Assembly (NCBI RefSeq): GCF_009729095.1
Contig: NZ_VTGX01000006.1
Location: 62,001 to 126,000 of the forward strand
Origin: Mycolicibacterium sp. CBMA 247
Lineage (GTDB): Bacteria; Actinomycetota; Actinomycetes; Mycobacteriales; Mycobacteriaceae
Reading direction: 5' to 3'
DNA length: 64,000 nt
Of this stretch, positions 47,443 through 55,472 are shown one piece after another. The notes beneath the pieces were generated by a model. That model was not told the DNA's origin. It saw nothing but the letters and a program-made list of their open reading frames with translations, and ran no database searches. Numbering within the stretch: the first letter of the stretch is position 1; each line of letters opens with the position of its first letter. A program made the translations under genes and the position numbers.

Positions 47443-47480
47443 CGCGAGGAGGGCATCCCGGCCGGGATGCCCTCCTCGCG
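47443..47480. terminator. 38-bp perfect palindrome, bidirectional terminator
   Basis: Arms of 18 bp (47443-47460 and 47463-47480) are exactly complementary, with only GC between them, giving a very stable GC-rich hairpin. It lies 21 bp after the DUF2628 stop and 38 bp before the stop of the convergent gene, where a bidirectional terminator is expected. There is no T-tract on either side, which is common for mycobacterial terminators. Confidence 0.75.
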
Positions 47481-47518
47481 CTACGGGACGACGCCGTGGT
47501 CGGGTTCGGGCGGGCCCG

Positions 47519-48355
47519 CTAGAAGGCCGGCCACGGGATCGGCCGGTGCCGATCAGGCATCGGCATCACCGGATTGGCCAGCAGCCCAACGATTCTGGAC
47601 CGCAACGCAGCAATCTCGGCTTTGGTCACGTGGGCACACAGCTGCTCGGCCACGCCGTCGAAGCCGTCGCGCAGCGCCGCGATGTCGGCCAGGGTTTCGT
47701 CGTCCACGGGCTTACCGGCCCAGCCCCACAACACAGTCCGCAGCTTGTCCTCGACATGCAGGCTCAGCCCGTGGTCCACGCCGTACACGGCCCCGTCGAG
47801 CCCGGCCAGGACATGCCCGCCCTTACGGTCGGCATTGTTGATCATCACGTCGAACACCGCCAGCCGGAACAGCCGGGGATCGTCGGCGTGCACCAGAGTC
47901 ACCTCGTCGCCCGCGTAGTCATAGGCCTGCAGGATCGGCAGGAAACCCGGCGGAATGTGTCCGGCAGGAAGCAGGTCCACCAGATCGGGGCCGGCATCCG
48001 GCTCGTCCCCCACCTGATCACCGGGCTGATCCACCCACAGCTGCAGCATGCCGGGTCCCGCCGGGCCGTCACGAATAATGGTGTGCGGCACGATGTCCCA
48101 ACCCAGTGCGGCTGAGACCAGGTAGGCGCCCAACTCGCGGCCGGCCAGAGTGCCGTCGGGAAAATCCCAGAGCGGCGCCTCACCTCGGATCGGCTTGTAC
48201 ACGCAGTGCACCTGCCGGTCGCCAAAGTTGGCCTCGCACAGGAAGGTGGCGTTGCTCGCCGACCGGATCCGGCCGATCACCGTCACCTCACCGTCGGCCA
48301 GAACCTCGCCGTCGGATTTGGACTGGGCGTGCCCGCCGTCAGCTGTCTGCGTCAT
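47519..48355 (-). CDS. SCO1664-family protein (PI3/4-kinase-like fold)
   Basis: This 278-residue actinobacterial protein resembles the phosphatidylinositol 3/4-kinase catalytic fold. Visible are VYKPIRGEAPLWDFPDGTLAGRELGAYLVS with the ATP-binding Lys and a family-specific Glu, FDVMINNADRKGGHVL (the DxxxxNxD catalytic-loop equivalent) and GVDHGLSLH (DHG, metal Asp). This is Rv2133c in M. tuberculosis. Activity is not established, though the nucleotide-site residues are present. The ATG at 48355 overlaps the end of the DUF3090 gene by 17 bp. Confidence 0.85.
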   Translation of the reverse strand: MTQTADGGHAQSKSDGEVLADGEVTVIGRIRSASNATFLCEANFGDRQVHCVYKPIRGEAPLWDFPDGTLAGRELGAYLVSAALGWDIVPHTIIRDGPAGPGMLQLWVDQPGDQVGDEPDAGPDLVDLLPAGHIPPGFLPILQAYDYAGDEVTLVHADDPRLFRLAVFDVMINNADRKGGHVLAGLDGAVYGVDHGLSLHVEDKLRTVLWGWAGKPVDDETLADIAALRDGFDGVAEQLCAHVTKAEIAALRSRIVGLLANPVMPMPDRHRPIPWPAF

Positions 48356-48926
48356 CTTCGGACCGGGCCACCTCACCACGCCGATAGCCGTTGGTGCGCA
48401 CGCAGATGTGACCGTCGGGGTCCAGGGGCTCATCGCACAGCGGGCAGGGCGGACGTCCGGCCGTTATCACCCGGTTGGATCGGGTGGCGAACTCTCGGGC
48501 CGACTCCGGGGTAAGGAACACCCGCACCGCGTCGGGCCCTTCCTCGGCATCATCGAGCACCACCGAGGCGTCGAACTCGCCGTCGGAGACCGCGAGCAGC
48601 TCGACCACGACGGTCTGCGCCTCTGAATCCCAGCCCAGCCCCATCGTCCCGACCCGGAACTCGGCGTCCACCGGGGTGACCAGGGGCAGCAAGTCGCTCA
48701 CTTCACCGGTGTCCGGCGGGATCGGTGTGCCGAAGCGGCGGTTGATCTCGGTCAACAGGGCGGCGATTCGCTCGGCCAGCACCGCGACCTGCTGCTTCTC
48801 CAGAATCACCGAGATCACCCGTTTGTCGTGGACCGCCTGTAGGTAGAAAGTCCGGTTACCGGGTTGGCCGACAGTCCCGGCCACGAAACGGTCGGGGGTG
48901 CGGAAAACATGAATTGCGCGGGCCAT
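48339..48926 (-). CDS. DUF3090 family protein with C-terminal Cys cluster
   Basis: This 195-residue protein of the actinobacterial DUF3090 family (Rv2134c position) opens ARAIHVFRTPDRFVAGTVGQPGNRTFYLQA; the middle is rich in beta-strands. The C-terminal 30 residues contain CPLCDEPLDPDGHIC, a probable zinc ribbon. The ATG at 48926 has GGAAGG 7 bp upstream. It overlaps the SCO1664-like gene and follows the phosphatase gene by 35 bp; the three genes are conserved neighbours across actinobacteria, suggesting a shared but unknown process. Confidence 0.85.
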   Translation of the reverse strand: MARAIHVFRTPDRFVAGTVGQPGNRTFYLQAVHDKRVISVILEKQQVAVLAERIAALLTEINRRFGTPIPPDTGEVSDLLPLVTPVDAEFRVGTMGLGWDSEAQTVVVELLAVSDGEFDASVVLDDAEEGPDAVRVFLTPESAREFATRSNRVITAGRPPCPLCDEPLDPDGHICVRTNGYRRGEVARSEDDADS

Positions 48927-48961
48927 GGCACCTTCCAAAATACCGGTATCGGTACCGCGGG

Positions 48962-49633
48962 TCAGTTGGTGGACCCTCCCACCACGGCATCGGTGGCGGG
49001 TTTGGCGGCCAGGCCGGCACTCAATTGCGCACCTGTGTGGTTGACATGCATCACGAACGGACGTACCTCGGTGTAGCGGATCACGCTCATCGAGGCCGGG
49101 TCGGCGGTGATGCGCTGGAACCCGTCCAGGTGCACGCCCAGCGCATCGGCCAACACCGCCTTGATCACGTCGCCGTGCGTGCAGGCCACCCAGAGCACAT
49201 CGGCGCCGTGCTGATCGGCCAGCGCACGGTCACGTTCCCGCACCGCCGCCACCGCCCGGGCCTGCACCTGGGCCAGCCCCTCACCCTCGGGGAACACGGC
49301 GGCACTGGGCTGCTGCTGCACCACCGCCCACAGCGGCTCCTTGACGAGTTCGCCGAGGGTACGCCCGGTCCAGCTGCCGTAGTCCACCTCGGTGAGCCGC
49401 TCGTCGACGATCGGTTCCAACGCCAGCGCCTCGGCCAGCGGTGCCACCGTGCGTTCGCAGCGCAACAGCGGAGAACTCACGATTGCGGTCACCGGAAGTT
49501 CCCCGATGCGCGAAACCAGGCCGGCGGCCTGTTCGGCACCGCGCTCATCGAGGTCGACGCCCTCGCTGCGCCCGGCCAGGGTGTGCGCGGTGTTCGACGT
49601 GGAACGGCCGTGCCGCAGCAGGATCACGGTCAT
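48962..49633 (-). CDS. Histidine phosphatase superfamily protein (Rv2135c-like)
   Basis: This 223-residue branch-1 histidine phosphatase has the catalytic LLRHGRSTSN with phosphohistidine His, SSPLLRCERTVAPLA (Arg), the Glu in LTEVDYGSWTG, and second His in ACTHGDVI. Rv2135c has been described as an acid phosphatase; the natural substrate is unclear. It lies between uppP and DUF3090 on the same strand (23 bp after uppP), consistent with one operon. Confidence 0.9.
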   Translation of the reverse strand: MTVILLRHGRSTSNTAHTLAGRSEGVDLDERGAEQAAGLVSRIGELPVTAIVSSPLLRCERTVAPLAEALALEPIVDERLTEVDYGSWTGRTLGELVKEPLWAVVQQQPSAAVFPEGEGLAQVQARAVAAVRERDRALADQHGADVLWVACTHGDVIKAVLADALGVHLDGFQRITADPASMSVIRYTEVRPFVMHVNHTGAQLSAGLAAKPATDAVVGGSTN

Positions 49634-49656
49634 AGTTCAGCCCTCACTGTCGGAAA

Positions 49657-50505
49657 TCATTGCGCTGCAACCACCCCGGTACCCAGCAGTGCCAGTACCA
49701 CCACACCCAGCACCACTCGATATCCGACGAACCAGTACATGCTGTGCGACACCAGGAATTTCAGGAACCAGGCGATTGCCGCGAGGCCGACGACGAACGC
49801 GATCACCGTGGCCACCAACAGCTGGGCGCCGCTGGCGCTCATCCCTCCTCCGACCGGATGGAAGGCGTCGGGCAGGGAGAACAGCCCCGACGCGAACACC
49901 GCCGGGATCGCCAGCAGGAAACCGAACCGGGCGGCCAGCTCGCGTTCCATGCCCAGGAAGAGCCCGGCACTGATGGTCGCGCCCGAGCGCGACACCCCCG
50001 GCACCAACGCCAGACACTGGGCCAGGCCGACGACGATGCTGTCGCGCCAGGTCAACTGCTCGACGCGGCGGGTCTGCCTGCCGTAGTACTCAGCCGCGGC
50101 GATGACCGCCGAGAACACGATCATCGCTGAAGCCACCAGCCACAGATTGCGTGCGCCAGTACGGATTTCGTCTTTGAACAGCAGCCCGAACACACCGATC
50201 GGAATGCTGCCGATGATCACCCACCATCCCAGCCAGTAATCGGCGGACCGGTGCGCCGGGACGAAAAGCCCGCTGAACCACGCCTTGATGATGCGGCCGA
50301 TATCCCTCGCGAAATACACCAGTACCGCGAGCTCGGTACCCAGCTGGGTGACGGCCGTGAACGAGGCACCTGCGTCCTCGGCGAAGAACACCCGGGAGGT
50401 GATCGCGAGGTGTCCCGAGGAAGAAACCGGCAGAAACTCGGTGAGCCCCTGGACAATCGACAACACAACCACTTGCAGCCAGGACATGGCACCGACGTCA
50501 GTCAC
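49657..50505 (-). CDS. uppP: Undecaprenyl-diphosphatase UppP (BacA)
   Basis: UppP dephosphorylates undecaprenyl (in mycobacteria decaprenyl) diphosphate to recycle the carrier for cell-wall synthesis, and can give bacitracin tolerance. The 282-residue protein has about eight membrane helices and both family motifs: QGLTEFLPVSSSGHLAI near the N-terminus and LVPGVSRSGATISAGLFLG in the middle. The start is at 50505 (MTDVGAMSW); the ATG six codons later is possible. Confidence 0.95.
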   Translation of the reverse strand: MTDVGAMSWLQVVVLSIVQGLTEFLPVSSSGHLAITSRVFFAEDAGASFTAVTQLGTELAVLVYFARDIGRIIKAWFSGLFVPAHRSADYWLGWWVIIGSIPIGVFGLLFKDEIRTGARNLWLVASAMIVFSAVIAAAEYYGRQTRRVEQLTWRDSIVVGLAQCLALVPGVSRSGATISAGLFLGMERELAARFGFLLAIPAVFASGLFSLPDAFHPVGGGMSASGAQLLVATVIAFVVGLAAIAWFLKFLVSHSMYWFVGYRVVLGVVVLALLGTGVVAAQ

Positions 50506-50543
50506 GACGATGACCGTACCGTGACAACCGGGGTGGGACGCGT

Positions 50544-50855
50544 TCAGCGAGCGGTGCGCGATACCCGTTGCGCACCGGCGACCGCATCGCGGACCGTTGC
50601 CGACAGACTGCGTTCGTCAGTCAGGTCGATATCGGTCAGTTTGCGGGTGGCCACCGCCACCACATCGTCCTCGACGGGAACCGGCCCGGACAACCGCGGA
50701 CGGTAGACCTCGATCATGAGTTGCTGACGTTCGATGTGGAACGAAAAGCTCCGGCCATCGCCAACCTGGCCAAAACCGCTGGCGTGTACACCCGTGGAAA
50801 TATCCTCCATAGCAAACTCGCGGTTACCCAATTCCCGGTTTGCGGCGAGGGTCAT
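50544..50855 (-). CDS. Conserved mycobacterial hypothetical (Rv2137c-like)
   Basis: This 103-residue soluble protein begins MTLAANRELGNREFAMEDIS and contains SFSFHIERQQLMIEVYRPRL. It is conserved at this position between uppP and lppL; no domain is recognised. I chose the ATG at 50855 because TATGGT lies 6 bp upstream on the minus strand (50862-50867), fitting a leaderless transcript. Longer frames to 50975 run into the divergent lppL promoter and are less likely. Confidence 0.65.
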   Translation of the reverse strand: MTLAANRELGNREFAMEDISTGVHASGFGQVGDGRSFSFHIERQQLMIEVYRPRLSGPVPVEDDVVAVATRKLTDIDLTDERSLSATVRDAVAGAQRVSRTAR

Positions 50856-50861
50856 GCTCGA

Positions 50862-50867
50862 ACCATA
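50862..50867 (-). promoter_or_regulatory. Likely -10 element of the Rv2137c-like gene
   Basis: On the minus strand TATGGT is followed by 6 bp and the ATG ending at 50855. It lies about 60 bp from the divergent -10 of lppL, so two back-to-back leaderless promoters share an 81-bp gap. Confidence 0.4.
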
Positions 50868-50924
50868 CATCGACTTATGACGCGTTGCTTGGAGACTCGA
50901 CCAAATCCGGCCGATGGCCATGCC

Positions 50925-50930
50925 TAAACT
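50925..50930 (+). promoter_or_regulatory. Likely -10 element of lppL
   Basis: TAAACT is followed by 6 bp and the TTG at 50937. The spacing supports a leaderless TTG start for the lipoprotein. Confidence 0.45.
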
Positions 50931-50936
50931 GGATTC

Positions 50937-52007
50937 TTGCCCGTCACCGACCAACCGTTTCCGACCGAGAGCCATCCGTTGCGCCCAATACTTGCAGGTC
51001 AGCCAGTTCGCGCCGGCCTGGTTGCGCTGGCCCTGCTGATCACCGCGGGCTGCACGTCCAACCCTGCCGACGCCCCGCCCCCCACCATCGAGCCCGCTCA
51101 GGCCGCAGTTTCACCTCCGGTCGCGGCCACCCCGGACGGCGAGATCCGGCAACTGCCCGGGCGTGCCGGGAACGCGGTATTCGATCCGACGACAGGCACG
51201 CTGGCCGTGCTGTCCCCCGGGGCTGAGGGGCTATCCACCCTGAGCCTGCTGACCGGCAGCCGGCCGGCGCGCGACGTGACGTTGACACCCGCAGCCACGG
51301 CGTTGAGCGTCGACGGCCGCGGTGACATTCTGGCGGCCACCCGCGGCGGGTACTTCCGGGTCGACATCGCCGACGCCAAGGCCAGCAAAGTCGAGGTGGA
51401 AGGCCGGCAGAACGTCGAGTTCACCGCGATCGCGCTGCGCGCCGACGGCAATCCGGTGCTGGGCAGCGCCGACGGCGCGGTCTACACACTGGGGAGCGAC
51501 CACACCGTGGCCGCCGAACTCAAGATCTTCGCCCGCGTGGATTCGATTGTCACACAAGGCAATACCGCGGTGGTTCTGGATCGCGGGCAAACCTCGGTGA
51601 CCGCCGTCGACCCCAGCGGAACCAAGGCCGCGCAGGCACTGCGGGCCGGCGATGGCGCCACCACCATGGCCGCCGATGCGCGCGGCCGGGTCCTGGTCGC
51701 CGATACCCGCGGCGACGAGCTGCTGGTCTTCGGCACCGATCCGCTGATCATGCGACAGCGCTACCCGGTACCCGCCGCCCCCTACGGCCTGGCCGGATCC
51801 GCGCAGCTGGCCTGGGTGTCGCAGACCGCGGCCAATACCGTGATTGGTTACGATCTTTCCACCGGCATCCCCGTGGAAAAGGTGCGATATCGAACCGTGC
51901 AGCAACCGAACTCCCTGGCCTACGACGACAAGACCGGCACCCTCTACGTGGTGTCCGGCTCGGGAGCCGGTGTTCAGGTGATCCGGAACGCACCGGGCCA
52001 CCCATGA
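50937..52007 (+). CDS. lppL: Lipoprotein LppL-like, beta-propeller fold
   Basis: This 356-residue predicted lipoprotein has the lipobox ITAGC at about residues 35-39, after a hydrophobic stretch LVALALLITAG, then a Pro/Ala linker. The rest is a series of short repeats with strand pairs (FDPTTGTLAVLSPG, LRADGNPVLGSADGAVYTL, ADARGRVLVADTRGDELLVFG, AYDDKTGTLYVVSGSG), which suggests a YncE/NHL-like beta-propeller. The start is uncertain: TTG at 50937, or TTG at 50979, which would shorten the signal peptide. The position matches Rv2138. Ligand unknown. Confidence 0.8.
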   Translation: MPVTDQPFPTESHPLRPILAGQPVRAGLVALALLITAGCTSNPADAPPPTIEPAQAAVSPPVAATPDGEIRQLPGRAGNAVFDPTTGTLAVLSPGAEGLSTLSLLTGSRPARDVTLTPAATALSVDGRGDILAATRGGYFRVDIADAKASKVEVEGRQNVEFTAIALRADGNPVLGSADGAVYTLGSDHTVAAELKIFARVDSIVTQGNTAVVLDRGQTSVTAVDPSGTKAAQALRAGDGATTMAADARGRVLVADTRGDELLVFGTDPLIMRQRYPVPAAPYGLAGSAQLAWVSQTAANTVIGYDLSTGIPVEKVRYRTVQQPNSLAYDDKTGTLYVVSGSGAGVQVIRNAPGHP

Positions 52008-52273
52008 CCACCATCCAGCAAGGGCGCATGCCACCGGGATGGGACAAGGTCGTCGCCGAAGACCGTTCCGAAGAATACGACTGGATACCGCTGCGACTGC
52101 CAGCTGATGTCACCAGGATCAGCGCCTCGATCCGCTTGTCGATAGAGGCGGAGTACCGCGGCTGGGAACTGACCCGGGTGCGGGCCTACACAGACGGGAG
52201 TCGACGGGTGCTGTTGCGCCGCAAGAAAACCGCGTCATCCATGCCGGGCACACCCCAGGCGCCTGCACTGTGA
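52004..52273 (+). CDS. DUF5703 family small protein
   Basis: This 89-residue protein between lppL and pyrD overlaps both by 4 bp, so the three are translated as one unit. It has a conserved core PPGWDKVVAEDRSEEYDWIPLRLPADVTR and RGWELTRVRAYTDGSRRVLLRRKK, and a flexible tail. It is predicted cytosolic with no membrane segment. Conserved in mycobacteria at this place; function unknown. Confidence 0.8.
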   Translation: MTTIQQGRMPPGWDKVVAEDRSEEYDWIPLRLPADVTRISASIRLSIEAEYRGWELTRVRAYTDGSRRVLLRRKKTASSMPGTPQAPAL

Positions 52274-53334
52274 TGTACGCGGCTCTGCGGCGGGCACTGT
52301 TCCTAGTGCCCCCTGAACGAATTCACCTGTGGGTGTTCGCACTTCTGCGCGCGGTCACCGGTCCCGCGATACTGCGTCGCGCACTGGCGCGGCGGTTGGC
52401 CCCCACTGATCCGGTACTGGCCAGCACGGTGTTCGGGGTGCGGTTCCCTGCTCCGTTGGGCCTGGCGGCCGGCTTCGACAAGGACGGCCGCGGCCTGTCC
52501 ACCTGGGGTGCGCTCGGCTTCGGGTACGCCGAGGTCGGCACCGTCACGGCGCAACCGCAGCCCGGTAACCCCGAGCCCCGGCTCTTCCGGCTGCCCGAGG
52601 ACCATGCGCTGCTCAACCGGATGGGGTTCAACAACGAGGGCGCGGGGGCATTGGCGATCCGGCTGGCCCGGCACACCCCCGATGTCCCGATCGGGGTGAA
52701 CATCGGCAAGACCAAGCTGACACCGCCCGAGGACGCGGTGGCCGACTACGCCGAGAGCACCCGGCTGGTGAGCGCGCTGGCCGCCTACGTGGTGGTCAAC
52801 GTCAGCTCCCCCAACACTCCGGGGCTGCGGGATCTGCAGGCCGTCGAATCGCTGCGACCGATCCTGGCCGCGGTCAAGGCCGAGACGAACAAGCCGGTGC
52901 TGGTCAAGATCGCCCCCGACCTCTCCGATAGCGATATCGACGAAATCGCCGACCTGGCAGTCGAACTGGGGCTCGCCGGGATTGTCGCCACCAACACCAC
53001 CGTGTCGCGGGACGGGTTGGCCACTCCCGGCATCACCGAACTGGGCACCGGTGGGATCTCGGGGCGCCCGGTGGCACACAGGTCCCTGCAGGTGCTGCGG
53101 CAGCTGCACCGCCGGGTCGGCGACAAGCTCGTGCTGATCAGCGTCGGCGGCATCGAAACCGCCGATGACGCGTGGGAGCGGATCACCTCCGGGGCCACCC
53201 TGCTGCAGGGCTACACGGGATTCATCTACGGCGGCCCCGCGTGGGCCAAGCAGATTCACGACGGTATCGCCGAGCGACTGCACGCCGGCGGGTTCGCGTC
53301 ATTGTCCGACGCGATCGGCTCGGCTGCACGCTGA
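52270..53334 (+). CDS. pyrD: Dihydroorotate dehydrogenase (quinone), class 2
   Basis: PyrD oxidises dihydroorotate to orotate at the membrane with quinone as acceptor. The 354-residue protein has the class 2 N-terminal amphipathic helices that dip into the membrane (YAALRRALFLVPPERIHLWVFALLRA), then the FMN barrel: GLAAGFDKDGRG, NRMGFNNEGA, VVNVSSPNTPGLR with catalytic Ser, IATNTTVS-type segment (IVATNTTVS) and GGIETADDAWERI for the phosphate. Start GTG at 52270 or ATG at 52273. Confidence 0.96.
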   Translation: MMYAALRRALFLVPPERIHLWVFALLRAVTGPAILRRALARRLAPTDPVLASTVFGVRFPAPLGLAAGFDKDGRGLSTWGALGFGYAEVGTVTAQPQPGNPEPRLFRLPEDHALLNRMGFNNEGAGALAIRLARHTPDVPIGVNIGKTKLTPPEDAVADYAESTRLVSALAAYVVVNVSSPNTPGLRDLQAVESLRPILAAVKAETNKPVLVKIAPDLSDSDIDEIADLAVELGLAGIVATNTTVSRDGLATPGITELGTGGISGRPVAHRSLQVLRQLHRRVGDKLVLISVGGIETADDAWERITSGATLLQGYTGFIYGGPAWAKQIHDGIAERLHAGGFASLSDAIGSAAR

Positions 53335-53339
53335 CCCCT

Positions 53340-53403
53340 GCGCGAGCGACCGCAAACTGTCGCAATTTCACGGCGTGTCGCGTACAGACACGGTCGCTCG
53401 CGC
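53340..53403. terminator. Long inverted repeat between convergent pyrD and PEBP genes
   Basis: Perfect 13-bp arms GCGCGAGCGACCG (53340-53352) and CGGTCGCTCGCGC (53391-53403) enclose a 38-nt loop that itself contains GTGTC...GACAC. It starts 5 bp after the pyrD stop and ends 7 bp before the stop of the convergent gene, so it probably terminates both. The shape resembles dispersed intergenic palindromes seen in mycobacterial genomes. Confidence 0.6.
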
Positions 53404-53410
53404 TGTGGGG

Positions 53411-53935
53411 TTACTTCTGCTCGTAGGTGCCGTGGATGACGGCGCGGGCGATGGCCTGGCCGAACAGGTTGAAGCCCAGGTAGGCCGGGGTGGCGCCATC
53501 GGGCAGGGCCAACGACTCCACCGGCAGCGCGTGCACAGCGATGTAGTAGCGGTGCGGGCCGTGACCGGCCGGCGGCGCCGCACCGAGGTAGCGCTTGAGG
53601 CTCGCGTCGTTGGTCAGCGTGACCGCCCCACCGGGCAAATCGCCGCCGTCACCGGCGCCGGCAGGCAACTCGGTCACCGTGGCGGGCAGGTCGGCCACCG
53701 CCCAGTGCCAGAAACCCGAGGCGGTCGGCGCATCCGGGTCGTACACCGTGACCGCGAAACTCTTGGTCTCGGCGGGGAAGCCCGACCAGCTCAGCTGCGG
53801 CGAGGTGTCCGAACCGCCGGCTCCCATGATCCCGCTGACCTGGTCATTGGCCAGCGGCTGCCCGTCGCTGACCGATTCGGAGGTCAGGGTGAACGTCGGC
53901 AGCTTCGGCAGGCTGTCGTACGGAGATGTGCTCAT
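53411..53935 (-). CDS. YbhB/YbcL family PEBP (Raf kinase inhibitor-like)
   Basis: This 174-residue phosphatidylethanolamine-binding protein fold corresponds to Rv2140c (TB18.6). Key runs are DTSPQLSWSGFPAETKSFAVTVYDPDAP with the anion-pocket DPDAP, FWHWAVADLPATVTELP and GPHRYYIAVHAL. It has no signal peptide. The natural ligand in bacteria is uncertain. It lies 27 bp downstream of the M20 peptidase gene on the same strand and is convergent with pyrD. Confidence 0.92.
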   Translation of the reverse strand: MSTSPYDSLPKLPTFTLTSESVSDGQPLANDQVSGIMGAGGSDTSPQLSWSGFPAETKSFAVTVYDPDAPTASGFWHWAVADLPATVTELPAGAGDGGDLPGGAVTLTNDASLKRYLGAAPPAGHGPHRYYIAVHALPVESLALPDGATPAYLGFNLFGQAIARAVIHGTYEQK

Positions 53936-53962
53936 GGTTCCCTCTCGTCGTGACTCGTGCAG

Positions 53963-55303
53963 TCAGCAGTTCCGCAGAAAGTGTTCCAGAACGCCCACGC
54001 CGAATTGCAGCGCGTCCACCGGCACCCGCTCGTCGACACCATGGAACAGCGCCGCGAAGTCGAGCTCCGGCGGCAATCGCAGCGGCGCGAACCCGAAGCA
54101 ACGAATCCCCATCCGCTGGAACGACTTCGCGTCGGTTCCGCCCGACATCATGTAGGGCACGGTGCGGGCGTCGGGATCCATCGCCAAGATCGCCGCGTTC
54201 ATCGCATCCACCAGATCGCCGTCGAACGTGGTCTCATACGACGGCAGATCCCGCTCCCAGCTGCGGGTGACATCAGGACCGATCAACTCGTCGACCTCAC
54301 GCTCGAAGGCCTCCTTGCGGCCCGGCAGCACCCGGCAGTCCACCACGGCCTCCGCCGACGCCGGGATCACGTTGGCCTTGTATCCCGCCTTGAGCATGGT
54401 CGGGTTGGCGGTGTCGCGCAGCGTGGCCGACACGATCCGCGCCACGCCGCCGAGCTTTTCGATGGTCCCTTCCAGATCCGGCGAGTTCACGTCGAACGTG
54501 TAGCCGGTCTCCTCTGCCACCGCGGTGAGGAACTGCTCCACCGCAGGGTTGAGCACCAGCGGGAACTGGTGACGGCCCAGCCGGTCCACCGCACCGGCGA
54601 TCGCCGTCACGGCGTTGCCGTCGTGCACCATCGAGCCGTGACCGGCCCGCCCCCGCGCAGTCAGCCGCATCCAGGCCAATCCCTTTTCGGCGGTCTCGAT
54701 CAGGTACAGCCGGCGCTCCCCGCCATCCTTGCGTGGCACGGTCAGAGAGAACCCGCCCACCTCACCGATCGCCTCGGTGACGCCCTCGAACAGATCGGGC
54801 CGGTTGTCCACCAGCCAGTTGGCGCCGTAGGTGCCGCCGTGCTCCTCATCGGAGACGAACGCGAACACCAGGTCGCGGGGCGGGACGATGCCGGACCGCT
54901 TGAAGTGCCGGGCCACCGCGATCGTCATCCCGACCATGTCCTTCATGTCGACCGCGCCGCGGCCCCAGACATAGCCGTCCTTGACCGCACCGGAGAACGG
55001 GTGCACGCTCCAGTCGGCGGGCTCGGCCGGGACGACGTCGAGGTGCCCGTGGATCATCAGGGCGCCGCGGGACGGGTCGGCGCCGGGCAACCGGGCGAAG
55101 ACATTGCCCCGGCCGGCGGCCCCGGCCTCGATGTACTCGGTCTCGTAGCCGACCTCCTGCAGCTGTTCGGCCACCCAGTGGGCACACTCGGCCTCCCCCT
55201 TGGTGGTCACCGGGTCACCGGTGTTGGAGGTATCGAATCGGATGAGCGCACTGACGAGATCGACTACCTCGTCCGCGCTGGAGCCGGGGACAGTCACAGT
55301 CAC
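53963..55303 (-). CDS. M20 family metallopeptidase (DapE/ArgE-like, Rv2141c type)
   Basis: This di-zinc peptidase of about 446 residues is annotated dapE2 in M. tuberculosis, though the DapE activity is not proven. Metal and catalytic motifs are MIHGHLDVVPAEP (His/Asp), GRGAVDMKDMVG, FAFVSDEEHGGTYGA (catalytic Glu pair) and the distal GGTDAKSFQRMGIRCFGF. The start is not certain: I use the GTG at 55303 (TVTVPGSSADEVVDL), close to the family length of 448; an ATG at 55345 adds 14 unconserved residues. Confidence 0.9.
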   Translation of the reverse strand: MTVTVPGSSADEVVDLVSALIRFDTSNTGDPVTTKGEAECAHWVAEQLQEVGYETEYIEAGAAGRGNVFARLPGADPSRGALMIHGHLDVVPAEPADWSVHPFSGAVKDGYVWGRGAVDMKDMVGMTIAVARHFKRSGIVPPRDLVFAFVSDEEHGGTYGANWLVDNRPDLFEGVTEAIGEVGGFSLTVPRKDGGERRLYLIETAEKGLAWMRLTARGRAGHGSMVHDGNAVTAIAGAVDRLGRHQFPLVLNPAVEQFLTAVAEETGYTFDVNSPDLEGTIEKLGGVARIVSATLRDTANPTMLKAGYKANVIPASAEAVVDCRVLPGRKEAFEREVDELIGPDVTRSWERDLPSYETTFDGDLVDAMNAAILAMDPDARTVPYMMSGGTDAKSFQRMGIRCFGFAPLRLPPELDFAALFHGVDERVPVDALQFGVGVLEHFLRNC

Positions 55304-55383
55304 ATTCGTACCACTGAGACACCGGTTTGGGTCTGGGGCACTCAATCCGATAGCCTTAGGCGCCCAGCCCGCAAGGTTGGCAA

Positions 55384-55469
55384 GTCCGAGTGGCGGAATG
55401 GCAGACGCGCTAGCTTGAGGTGCTAGTGCCCTATTAACGGGCGTGGGGGTTCAAGTCCCCCCTCGGACA
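55384..55469 (+). tRNA. tRNA-Leu (anticodon GAG)
   Basis: This 86-nt class II tRNA has a 7-bp acceptor stem GTCCGAG (55384-55390) with CTCGGAC (55462-55468) and discriminator A at 55469. The anticodon stem CTAGC/GCTAG encloses the loop TTGAGGT with anticodon GAG. There is a long variable arm, and the T-arm GGGGG-TTCAAGT-CCCCC. CCA is not encoded. It reads CUC/CUU leucine codons. It borders the accessory block that follows and could serve as an integration site. Confidence 0.95.
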
Positions 55470-55472
55470 CAC

